From assembly GCA_002732675.1 (NCBI GenBank), contig NVRR01000156.1, positions 1-7,357 of the forward strand: 7,357 nt of DNA. The letters are read 5' to 3'. The stretch is from Sneathiella sp. (GTDB taxonomy: Bacteria; Pseudomonadota; Alphaproteobacteria; Sneathiellales; Sneathiellaceae). Below, piece by piece: positions 1 through 6,023 of the stretch. The notes beneath the pieces were generated by a model. The model searched no databases, was not told where the DNA came from, and saw only the letters and a list, made by a program, of their open reading frames with translations. A program made the translations under genes and the position numbers. Every line of letters begins with the position of its first letter. The stretch's first letter is position 1.

Positions 1-685
1 ATACCTGCCCCGCCGCATCCAACATGCCAAAGGGGCTTGCGCCCGTCTCATACTGACCGACAGCCGTCGTCTCGAACGGGCCATTGTCGTGGCTATTGAG
101 TTTGTCCGGCGCAAATTTGCTCCCCCAGGGGAAAGCATTTCCGTTGGTCCCGCGGGCTGCCTTTTCCCATTCCGCCGCCGTTGGAAGCCGCCATTTATCG
201 CCCGTTTCCCGGGACAGCCAGCGCACATAGGCCTCGGCTGATTTATGGCTGATCAAAACCACGGGGTGATCCGCGCGGCCTTTCGGCGGCCTACCTTCCA
301 ACCACTGGAATTTCAGGGTTCGCTCATAGGGGTGAATAAGCCCATAGGATTGCCATGTCACCTGATCCACAGTTGGTGCCGGATGCCCCGTCGCCGCAAT
401 AAAGGCGGCATATTGCGCATTGGTGACAGGCGTCTTTGATATATGAAAGCCCGGAAGGTCGACCGGCTGCCTTGCAACTTCATTCTCATACCATTTGTTC
501 TGGCGCGTTACCGAATGGCCATAGGCTTGCTCATCCAACCAATAGCCATATTCCTTCTCCTGTCTGTCCGACCCCACCAGGAAAAGCCCCGCCGGCACCT
601 CAACGGTGACAGGCGGAAACATCTCCCCTGCCGTAACAGGCACGCTAAACAACAGAATGGAAAGGATGGCTAAAAACGTTTTCAA
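1..685 (-). CDS. Exported formylglycine-generating-enzyme (SUMF1) family protein, 3' end beyond window
   Basis: This is a partial gene of 228 visible codons whose C-terminus lies off the left edge. Residues 1-19 form a signal peptide (Lys then a hydrophobic run to VTA-GE), so the protein should be exported. The SUMF1/FGE fold is shown by VEVPAGLFLVGSD (about 28-40), HISKTPVTNAQYAAFI (81-96), HPVVLISHKSAEAYVRWLS (140-158), then RLPTAAEWEKAARG (166-179), FPWG (185-188) and the tail TTAVGQYETGASPFGMLDAAG. The family includes sulfatase-activating FGE, but also NirV, PvdO and EgtB-type proteins. The catalytic cysteines of true FGE would lie beyond the window, so activity cannot be judged. The start is TTG at 685-683: an in-frame TAA lies a few codons upstream and AGGAGA is spaced 5-6 bases before it. 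No sulfatase is visible nearby. It is divergent from the cytochrome c gene. Confidence 0.88.
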   Translation of the reverse strand, partial: MKTFLAILSILLFSVPVTAGEMFPPVTVEVPAGLFLVGSDRQEKEYGYWLDEQAYGHSVTRQNKWYENEVARQPVDLPGFHISKTPVTNAQYAAFIAATGHPAPTVDQVTWQSYGLIHPYERTLKFQWLEGRPPKGRADHPVVLISHKSAEAYVRWLSRETGDKWRLPTAAEWEKAARGTNGNAFPWGSKFAPDKLNSHDNGPFETTAVGQYETGASPFGMLDAAGQV

Positions 686-871
686 ATTTGTCTCCTTACG
701 GCAACAATATAAATATTCTGGAGCGAGGAGACATACGACTTCACGCGAAGGTGAAAGATTGTGTGGTCAACCGGTCTTTATCCGCGACATAATGCCTCTG
801 TTGCCCGAGACGTCATCATGCTATTGAGCCGTAATAGTATTCTGCCCCGTGCATGTCTGTAGGAGAGATTG
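686..871. other. Divergent intergenic region between FGE-family and cytochrome c genes
   Basis: This 186-bp spacer must hold the 5' ends of both divergent genes. I could not pick a convincing -35/-10 pair on either strand. Besides the repeat at 689-733, there is a small palindromic site, TTCAC (740-744) and GTGAA (751-755) with a 6-base spacer, which could be an operator but is short enough to be chance. Confidence 0.4.
689..733 (-). promoter_or_regulatory. Inverted repeat covering the ribosome binding site of the TTG-start FGE-family gene
   Basis: A perfect 8-bp inverted repeat, TGTCTCCT at 689-696 and AGGAGACA at 726-733, is separated by 29 bases. In a leftward transcript the downstream arm contains the whole Shine-Dalgarno AGGAGA of the gene starting at 685, so the upstream arm could pair with it and mask it. 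The intervening loop is AT-rich. It only matters if transcription starts to the right of 733, which the sequence does not show. The repeat itself is seen directly; the regulatory role is inferred. Confidence 0.4.
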
Positions 872-1252
872 ATGACTGTTCCCAAATTCGCCGCTATTGG
901 CTTGTCCCTTGCGTTGATATTTTCTGCCGCCAGCGCCTTCGCTGACGGAGACGCAGCGAAGGGTAAAAAAGTATTCAAGAAATGCAAAGCCTGCCACACC
1001 ATTAAAAAAGACGGCAAGAACAAAATCGGACCAAATCTGTTTGGTGTCGTCGGTCGCAAGTCGGCCTCGGTGGAAGGATTTAAATATTCGAAGGCGATGA
1101 AGGCTGCCGATCTCACCTGGGATGATGACAATCTCCAGAAATATCTGACTAAGCCCAGGAAATTTATTCCCAAAAACAAGATGTCCTTTGCCGGAATTAA
1201 GAAAGAAAGCCAGCGTGAGGACTTGATCGCTTATTTGGCCACGTTTAAGTAG
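872..1252 (+). CDS. Periplasmic class I c-type cytochrome
   Basis: A monohaem electron carrier of 126 residues. A Sec signal peptide spans residues 1-24 and probably cuts after SAFA, before DGDAAKG. The single haem site is CKACH (Cys38, Cys41, His42), followed by the usual IGPNLFGVVGR segment (52-62). Met104 in NKMSFAG is the likely second axial ligand. The order and spacing match class I cytochromes of the c2/mitochondrial type. The mature part is very basic (22 lysines in about 102 residues), which suggests docking to an acidic redox partner that I cannot identify. ATG at 872 is preferred because AGGAGA (861-866) sits 5 bases upstream; the adjacent in-frame TTG at 869 would be only 2 bases from it. 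It is transcribed away from the FGE-family gene and has no partner downstream on its strand. Confidence 0.93.
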   Translation: MTVPKFAAIGLSLALIFSAASAFADGDAAKGKKVFKKCKACHTIKKDGKNKIGPNLFGVVGRKSASVEGFKYSKAMKAADLTWDDDNLQKYLTKPRKFIPKNKMSFAGIKKESQREDLIAYLATFK

Positions 1253-1500
1253 GCGAACCTAAAAAAACCTTGATACCGTAGGTGCTCGTCCAGAAGTTTT
1301 TTCACTTTTTGAGCCCGTACCTGTCCAAGTTTTTCAGGGGCATCCACGTCAAGATGGACACCATCAATACCACTGGAAGCAATGTGATCTCCTGTTTTCA
1401 GGACGGGACTTCCGAGCATTTCGGCGATGGTTTCCATTTCGGCAGCCCGTTTTATAGAACGAGCATGCCCGCCCCCAAGCCCAGTTGCTAGGAACACCAA
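1231..1500 (-). pseudogene. C-terminal relic of an SGNH/GDSL hydrolase
   Basis: An 89-codon open frame beginning at a TTG a few codons after an in-frame TAG. Residues about 30-72 read like the end of an SGNH-hydrolase domain: GSPVLKTGDHIASSGIDGVHLD then a segment ending KLGQVRAQKVKKLL. The DGVH motif (Asp46, His49) matches the Asp-His part of the catalytic triad in family block V. The N-terminal nucleophile block (GDS), the Gly and Asn blocks, and roughly 130-150 residues are missing. Only about 50 bases lie between this frame and the stop of the upstream uspA-like gene, so no room exists for them. The last 15 residues run past the natural domain end and overlap the 3' end of the cytochrome gene on the other strand. 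No good ribosome binding site is visible. Most likely a deletion remnant; a small expressed protein is less likely. Confidence 0.55.
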
Positions 1501-1520
1501 AGCAAAGAATATTGTGCACT

Positions 1521-1548
1521 AAACAGACGCACCCCTAGCGCTCCGTTT
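1521..1548 (-). terminator. Hairpin after the uspA-like gene, possible end of the TRAP operon
   Basis: In the leftward transcript this folds as a 7-bp stem (one G-U pair), one bulged G, then 3 more G-C pairs closing a 7-base loop (UAGGGGU). It begins 3 bases after the uspA-like stop codon. Only a short UUUA follows, so it is a weak intrinsic terminator and may instead stabilise the 3' end of the message. Position supports the end of the receptor-permease-Usp operon. Confidence 0.4.
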
Positions 1549-1551
1549 ATA

Positions 1552-1980
1552 TCAGTCGCGTACGATCAGAACCGAGCAAAGCGCGTGTCGCGACACCCGC
1601 GCTGCATTGGGTCCAATCAGATAATCCTGCATATTGGGACGATGGGTGCCCATGACAATCAGATCCGGCTTTATCTTAGCGGCAACGCGCAAAATCTCAG
1701 CATATATAGATCCAAGGGCAACAATATGCTGTACATTGATGCCATCTGGAACATGCTCTGAGGCAAAAGCATGTAGTTTTTGCGTGATAGTCTCCATCAT
1801 CTTCTTTTCGTAATCGGCGGGAAAGAAGGACCCGACGATACTCATCCCGAAATCCGGTACGACCGTTACAACATGCAAAGTCGAGCCAAATGCCTTTGCA
1901 TATTCAGAGGCCGTGTTTACGGGCTTTTCCCAGGAATGGGCGTCTTCAAGATCAATGGCCAGCAAGATATGTTTATACAT
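1552..1980 (-). CDS. Universal stress protein (UspA family, UspF-like nucleotide site), TRAP-associated
   Basis: A 142-residue single-domain Usp, the usual length. It starts with the beta-strand MYKHILLAIDLED with Asp10 in the adenine-binding position. The nucleotide loop reads MGTHRPNMQDYLIGPNAARV (110-129) and then RHALCSVLIVR. The classic G-2x-G-9x-G-S/T signature is altered: the second Gly is Arg114 and the last part is Gly-Pro-Asn. That spacing matches UspF/UspG-type sequences. ATP binding is therefore plausible but not certain. The start ATG has GGGAGGA 5 bases upstream, and the gene lies 12 bases after the permease stop, so it is almost surely co-transcribed. A Usp (TeaD) sits with the ectoine TRAP system TeaABC of Halomonas and modulates its uptake; a similar control role here is inference. 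Confidence 0.92.
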   Translation of the reverse strand: MYKHILLAIDLEDAHSWEKPVNTASEYAKAFGSTLHVVTVVPDFGMSIVGSFFPADYEKKMMETITQKLHAFASEHVPDGINVQHIVALGSIYAEILRVAAKIKPDLIVMGTHRPNMQDYLIGPNAARVSRHALCSVLIVRD

Positions 1981-1992
1981 TTTGTTCCTCCC

Positions 1993-4812
1993 TCACTCTG
2001 TCGCTACGACAGGCGATGCAACAGCCTTCCGGCGGCGCTGTAGAAAAAAGATACCGCCGAGCAAAATAATCGTCGGAATATACAGCAACTCTTTAACCGG
2101 TTGGTTCGCCGGTACCAGAACAGTTAGGATCTTTTGATCGAAGTCCAGACCGGCATTTTGGGCCGGACTATCAAATGCCGCATTATCAATGAGCACGTCA
2201 TTGCCTTCGACCAAGATTTCGAGGCCGTATGACTCCAGCCTTTCTTCCCCTGTCGCTTCATCGCCAACCGGAACAATCGCCGTAAATACCAGCCTATCCC
2301 CGATATCGTCCTCTCCCTCAACAATTAGCCGAAGTTCAGATCCTGGGGTCGCGTCCTGTATCGCCTGGACGATGGTCGTCGGGCTCCGCTCATCAAAGGG
2401 CGGCGAGATTAAATCCATCCAGAATCCCGGTCGGAACATTGTAAAAGCAATCAGGATCAAAAGTATCGATTCCCACATCCGCGATCTGACGATGAAATAG
2501 CCTTGTGTTCCTGCCGTGAACACTAATATGGCCGCTGTCGCAATGACAAAGACAATGACCCCCTCCACCGGTGTCACATCAATCAGCAGTAAATCAGTGT
2601 TAAAAATAAACAGGAACGGCAACACGGCTGTTCGCAGCGAATAGAAGAACGCCACGAAGCCGGTTCGTATGGGATCCCCGCCCGAGATCGCCGCGGCCGC
2701 GAAGGAGGCAAGCCCCACAGGCGGTGTAACATCTGCCATGATCCCGAAATAGAAGACAAATAAATGAACCGCTATCAGGGGGACGATCAGACCGTTTTGC
2801 TGGCCAAGACTGACAATGACAGGGGCGAGGAGCGAGGAGACCACGATATAATTCGCCGTAGTCGGTAAACCCATACCCAAGATAAGGCTGAGAACTGCCG
2901 TAAAAATCAGGATCAGCAGAATCTGACCCTGCGACAGAAATTCGACAAGTTCCGCCAGCACCAGACCGACGCCTGTTTGCGAGACAGTGCCGACAATAAT
3001 ACCGGCGGCCGCTGTGGCAATGCCGATACCGATCATATTCCGGGCGCCGGCAACCATCCCTTCAATCAGCTCATCAAAGCCCTGCCTGAACATGCCTGAC
3101 AATGACTGCTTGCGGAACATCGCAAACAGATGCCGCTGGGTGAGCAAAATGAAGATCATCAAAGTCACAGCCCAAAAGGCCGAAAACTCTGGTGACAAGC
3201 GCTCGATCATCAAACACCAAATCAGAACGCCGACGGGCAGGATGAAATGCAGTCCCGCCATCAGAGTCGGTCCCGGCTCCGGCAGAGCTGTCACCGGCGC
3301 ATCGGGATCATCGATAACCAGATCCGGATGCTTCGCACAGACGGATACAAGATAAGCATAAACGACAACAATTGCTGCGGCTGCAATCCAGGGCGTCAAG
3401 GTTGGCCCCGCCAGCTGGCGGAGAAGATCAACGGCAAAGAAGACGCCGAAACAGACAATCACCATATTGCAAAGAACGAGGGCGCCTTTGGAAAGGATCT
3501 TTGCTTTTGTCCCCTCCTCTGCTTTGGCAACAGCGCCTTTAAAAATACCAACTTGCAACAGGATCATGACCAGAATGGCAATGAGCCGGTTGAGAGAGCT
3601 ATCCAGCAGATTGAATATTTCAGAAAGATAATAAATGCCGCCGCCCAAGACAAGAATAGACGCGAGCGTTATACCAAAGGACAGCAGCGCCAATTTTGCA
3701 GGCTTGACGACGCCCACCCTCGGCAACCCGTGCATATTCAGTTTCAGCGCCTCCAGATGGACGATATAAACCAGTGCAATATAAGAAATGATCGCTGGAA
3801 GAAAAGCATGCTTCACCACTTCGAAATAACTGATATCCACATATTCAACCATCAGGAAGGCCGCAGCGCCCATGACAGGCGGCATGATCTGCCCATTTAC
3901 CGAGGAAGCGACTTCAACGGCGCCGGCTTTTTCGGCACTGAAACCCACGCGCTTCATCATTGGAATAGTAAAAGTTCCTGTCGTCACCACATTAGCAATA
4001 GAAGAGCCCGAGATCAGCCCGGTCATGCCGGAGGCGACAACAGCGGCTTTCGCAGGGCCGCCGCGCATATGTCCCATCAACGAGAAGGCAACTTTAATGA
4101 AATAGTTGCCTGCACCGGCTTTGTCGAGCAGCGCACCGAAGAGAACAAACAGAAAAACAAGGCCCGTAGAGACACCCAGCGCAATCCCGAATACGCCCTC
4201 GGAGGAGAGCCATTGGTGATCGGCGACGGCGCCAAAACTGGCGCCTTTCCAGGCTAGAATACCCGGGGCATAGGGACCGAGGAAAGTATAACCCAAGAAG
4301 ACCATCGCCACGACCATCAAGGGCGGACCAAGGGCTCTGCGGGTTGCTTCAAGCAGGACAACAATACCGACGCAGGCGACGACAATATCCAGTTTATTTG
4401 GATTGCCAGGCCGGTCAGAAAGCGTGGAGCCCACGAGGACATCACCAAACACCGTATCAAAAGCGACGAGATACATTGTCGCCCCAATACCCAGAATGGC
4501 CAAAATCCAGTCCATTGCCGGAACATACCCGCGCGGAGATTTCTTAAAAGCCGGATAGGCCATAAATGCCAGCAAAAACGAAAAGGCCAGATGAATAGGC
4601 CGGGCTTCCTTGCCGGAGAAAACGCCCCAGTTCACCAAATATGGTATCGGGGACGCAATCCAGACTTGCCAAAGCGACCATATCAAGGCAACTGCGGCCA
4701 TAAACAGCGCAATATTCTTGTTAGTTGGCGCCCGGCCCCCGACATCTGTCGATGCGACCAGATCATCAAGTTCCTCAGCGCTTAATTTTACTTGTTCCTC
4801 GCTGCTGCTCAT
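1993..4812 (-). CDS. TRAP transporter fused permease (4TM/12TM, DctQ-DctM fusion) of the TAXI type
   Basis: The membrane part of a secondary TRAP transporter, 939 residues, in which the small Q and large M subunits are one chain and substrate import is driven by an ion gradient. Hydrophobic segments begin near residue 34. Residues about 34-175 correspond to the Q-like part, with the M part following. Family landmarks are SGSSIANVVTTGTFTIPMM (268-286), VNGQIMPPVMGAAAF (305-319), ILGMGLPTTANYIVVSSL (644-661) and MADVTPPVGLASF (692-704). From about 750 onward there is a DUF3394-like C-terminus: RPGFWMDLISPPFDE (794-808), a soluble stretch with SPAQNAGLDF, and a final membrane helix before LQRRRK. 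ATG at 4812 is chosen because GGGGAGA lies 6 bases upstream; an in-frame TTG at 4833 precedes that site and has no good site of its own. It follows the TAXI receptor gene and precedes the Usp gene. The substrate cannot be told from sequence. Confidence 0.95.
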   Translation of the reverse strand: MSSSEEQVKLSAEELDDLVASTDVGGRAPTNKNIALFMAAVALIWSLWQVWIASPIPYLVNWGVFSGKEARPIHLAFSFLLAFMAYPAFKKSPRGYVPAMDWILAILGIGATMYLVAFDTVFGDVLVGSTLSDRPGNPNKLDIVVACVGIVVLLEATRRALGPPLMVVAMVFLGYTFLGPYAPGILAWKGASFGAVADHQWLSSEGVFGIALGVSTGLVFLFVLFGALLDKAGAGNYFIKVAFSLMGHMRGGPAKAAVVASGMTGLISGSSIANVVTTGTFTIPMMKRVGFSAEKAGAVEVASSVNGQIMPPVMGAAAFLMVEYVDISYFEVVKHAFLPAIISYIALVYIVHLEALKLNMHGLPRVGVVKPAKLALLSFGITLASILVLGGGIYYLSEIFNLLDSSLNRLIAILVMILLQVGIFKGAVAKAEEGTKAKILSKGALVLCNMVIVCFGVFFAVDLLRQLAGPTLTPWIAAAAIVVVYAYLVSVCAKHPDLVIDDPDAPVTALPEPGPTLMAGLHFILPVGVLIWCLMIERLSPEFSAFWAVTLMIFILLTQRHLFAMFRKQSLSGMFRQGFDELIEGMVAGARNMIGIGIATAAAGIIVGTVSQTGVGLVLAELVEFLSQGQILLILIFTAVLSLILGMGLPTTANYIVVSSLLAPVIVSLGQQNGLIVPLIAVHLFVFYFGIMADVTPPVGLASFAAAAISGGDPIRTGFVAFFYSLRTAVLPFLFIFNTDLLLIDVTPVEGVIVFVIATAAILVFTAGTQGYFIVRSRMWESILLILIAFTMFRPGFWMDLISPPFDERSPTTIVQAIQDATPGSELRLIVEGEDDIGDRLVFTAIVPVGDEATGEERLESYGLEILVEGNDVLIDNAAFDSPAQNAGLDFDQKILTVLVPANQPVKELLYIPTIILLGGIFFLQRRRKAVASPVVATE

Positions 4813-4868
4813 GGAAAGTCTCCCCTCTTCCAATGCCCCTTACCGAACGGTAGTATATTCAATCGTGA

Positions 4869-4899
4869 AAGCGGGCGGGAATTATTTCCCCGCCCGCTT
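4869..4899 (-). promoter_or_regulatory. GC-rich intercistronic hairpin between TAXI receptor and permease genes
   Basis: A perfect 11-bp inverted repeat, AAGCGGGCGGG (4869-4879) and CCCGCCCGCTT (4889-4899), with a 9-base loop, starts 8 bases after the receptor stop codon. In the leftward transcript it is followed by only UUUCACG, so it is not a strong terminator. Such hairpins after binding-protein genes commonly protect the upstream message and partly stop transcription, giving more receptor than permease. The hairpin is seen; this effect is inferred. Confidence 0.65.
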
Positions 4900-4907
4900 C
4901 ATTCGTC

Positions 4908-5879
4908 TTACATCCAGCCTTGTTCTTTGTAGTAGCGGATGGCGCCTTCATGCAGCGGCGCTGATAGGTTGTTCACAATCATATCCTTCGGTTCAAGATT
5001 GGCGAACGCCGGATGCATCTTGCGGAACCGTTTGATGTCATCGAATACGGCTTTCACAATCTGATACACCACTTCCGGGCTTGTCGCCGTAGAGGAGACA
5101 AACGTCGCGCCAACACCAAATGTTTCTGTGTCGGCATCTGTCCCGGTATACATGCCACCCGGAATTGTTGCCATGGCATAGTAGTCATTGTCCGCGGCTA
5201 GTTTCTTGATGATATCGTTATTGACGGGCACCAGAATTGCCTCGCAGGACGTCGTTGCTTCCTTGATGGAACCGTTGGGATGACCCACCGTAAACACCAT
5301 GGCGTCGATTTTATTATCGCAAAGTGCTGCGGACTGTTCTGAAGATTTCAGCTCGGATGCGAGCGCAAAATCATCCATTTCCCAGCCCATTTTCTCCATG
5401 ACCACTTCCATGGTGCCACGCTGTCCGGAGCCGGGATTACCAATATTAACCCGCTTGCCCTTCAGATCATCAAACGTCTTGATGCCGGAATCGGCACGAG
5501 CAACAACCGTAAATGGCTCCGCATGTACGGAAAAGACCGCCCGCAGCTCTTCGAATTTACCATCCGGGAACTGCTTAGGCGCTGTGCCGTTATACGCATG
5601 GAACTGCCAGTCAGACTGGGCGACACCCATATCCAGATCTCCAGCGCGGATACCATTGATATTTTTCGTCGAGCCGCCGGTCGTATGCGTGCATTTGATA
5701 TCATGGTCCTTGGTGCCGCGGTTCACCAGCTTACAAATGGCGCCACCAACCTGGTAATACACGCCGGTTTGACCGCCGGTTCCAATGGTAATGAATTCCT
5801 CTGCTTGCGCTGGAACCGCCAATAGACTGGCACCTCCGAGGACGGCAGCAGCCGCAGTTACAGTAAATATTCTTCTCAT
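4908..5879 (-). CDS. TAXI-family periplasmic solute receptor of a TRAP transporter
   Basis: The extracytoplasmic substrate-binding protein, 323 residues, that delivers ligand to the fused permease encoded next. The signal peptide ends at VPAQA-EEF (cut near residue 26). TAXI family marks are ITIGTGGQTGVYYQVGGAICKLVN (start about 30), GGSTKNINGIRAGDLDMGVAQSDW (68-91), EPFTVVARADSGIKTFDDLKGKRVNIGNPGSG (121-152) and RGTMEVVMEKMGW (154-166). Cys187 and Cys212 could form a disulfide bridging a surface loop. Characterised TAXI receptors bind glutamate, glutamine or 2-oxoacids, but ligand cannot be assigned here. ATG at 5879 has AAGGAG 6-7 bases upstream. The permease follows after a hairpin; the DUF849 enzyme gene ends 144 bases upstream on the same strand. 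Confidence 0.95.
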   Translation of the reverse strand: MRRIFTVTAAAAVLGGASLLAVPAQAEEFITIGTGGQTGVYYQVGGAICKLVNRGTKDHDIKCTHTTGGSTKNINGIRAGDLDMGVAQSDWQFHAYNGTAPKQFPDGKFEELRAVFSVHAEPFTVVARADSGIKTFDDLKGKRVNIGNPGSGQRGTMEVVMEKMGWEMDDFALASELKSSEQSAALCDNKIDAMVFTVGHPNGSIKEATTSCEAILVPVNNDIIKKLAADNDYYAMATIPGGMYTGTDADTETFGVGATFVSSTATSPEVVYQIVKAVFDDIKRFRKMHPAFANLEPKDMIVNNLSAPLHEGAIRYYKEQGWM

Positions 5880-6023
5880 TATTTTCTCCTTAACCTGTCA
5901 GTATTGTCGCTAGTCTTTATTAAACGTCTCCCCTAGCAACGGCTTATGCCACTTTTCGAAAACGTTGTTCCGAAATTTGGCGTTTCCTTTCATTTCCTGC
6001 TTTTCGGAACTGAAAGAAAAATT
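5880..6023 (-). promoter_or_regulatory. Upstream region of the TRAP operon with repeated TTTCGRAA-like sites
   Basis: This 144-base gap between the DUF849 gene and the TAXI gene is likely to carry the promoter or leader of the transporter operon, though I could not fix a -35/-10 pair. It holds a 10-bp palindrome TTTTCGAAAA (5953-5962) and a 9-bp inverted repeat GTTCCGAAA (5967-5975) with TTTCGGAAC (6002-6010), all sharing a TTYCGAAA core. Closer to the gene, GTCGCTAG (5906-5913) and CTAGCAAC (5933-5940) can form an 8-bp stem with one G-U pair in the transcript. Operator function is inference. Confidence 0.4.

Noticed and set aside
740..755. TTCAC/GTGAA palindrome as an operator
   Set aside because: Arms of 5 bp with a 6-bp spacer are expected by chance in a spacer of this size; kept only as a note under the intergenic region.
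245..827. Three overlapping plus-strand open frames opposite the FGE-family gene and the spacer
   Set aside because: The minus strand encodes continuous SUMF1-family sequence with a signal peptide through 1-685; the plus-strand products have basic, unstructured composition.
778..1179. A 133-codon open frame on the minus strand over the cytochrome gene
   Set aside because: It lies opposite a well-supported cytochrome c with signal peptide, haem site and ribosome site, and its translation shows no recognisable domain.
1246..1270. Short TAGG-CGAA-CCTA hairpin next to an A/T run as a possible bidirectional terminator
   Set aside because: The stem has only 4 pairs and the A run is on the wrong side for the cytochrome transcript.
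3247..4257. A 336-codon open frame on the plus strand inside the permease gene
   Set aside because: Its product is rich in His, Gln, Arg and Asn with no family motif, as expected from the antisense of a membrane-protein gene; the permease frame has clear conserved motifs.
4834..4868. Internal promoter in front of the permease gene
   Set aside because: TATATTC-like bases occur near 4855-4861 but no matching -35 element at proper spacing could be found on the minus strand.
5299..5757. A 152-codon plus-strand open frame inside the TAXI gene
   Set aside because: It is antisense to a strongly supported receptor gene, has low-complexity Ser/Pro composition and no good ribosome site.
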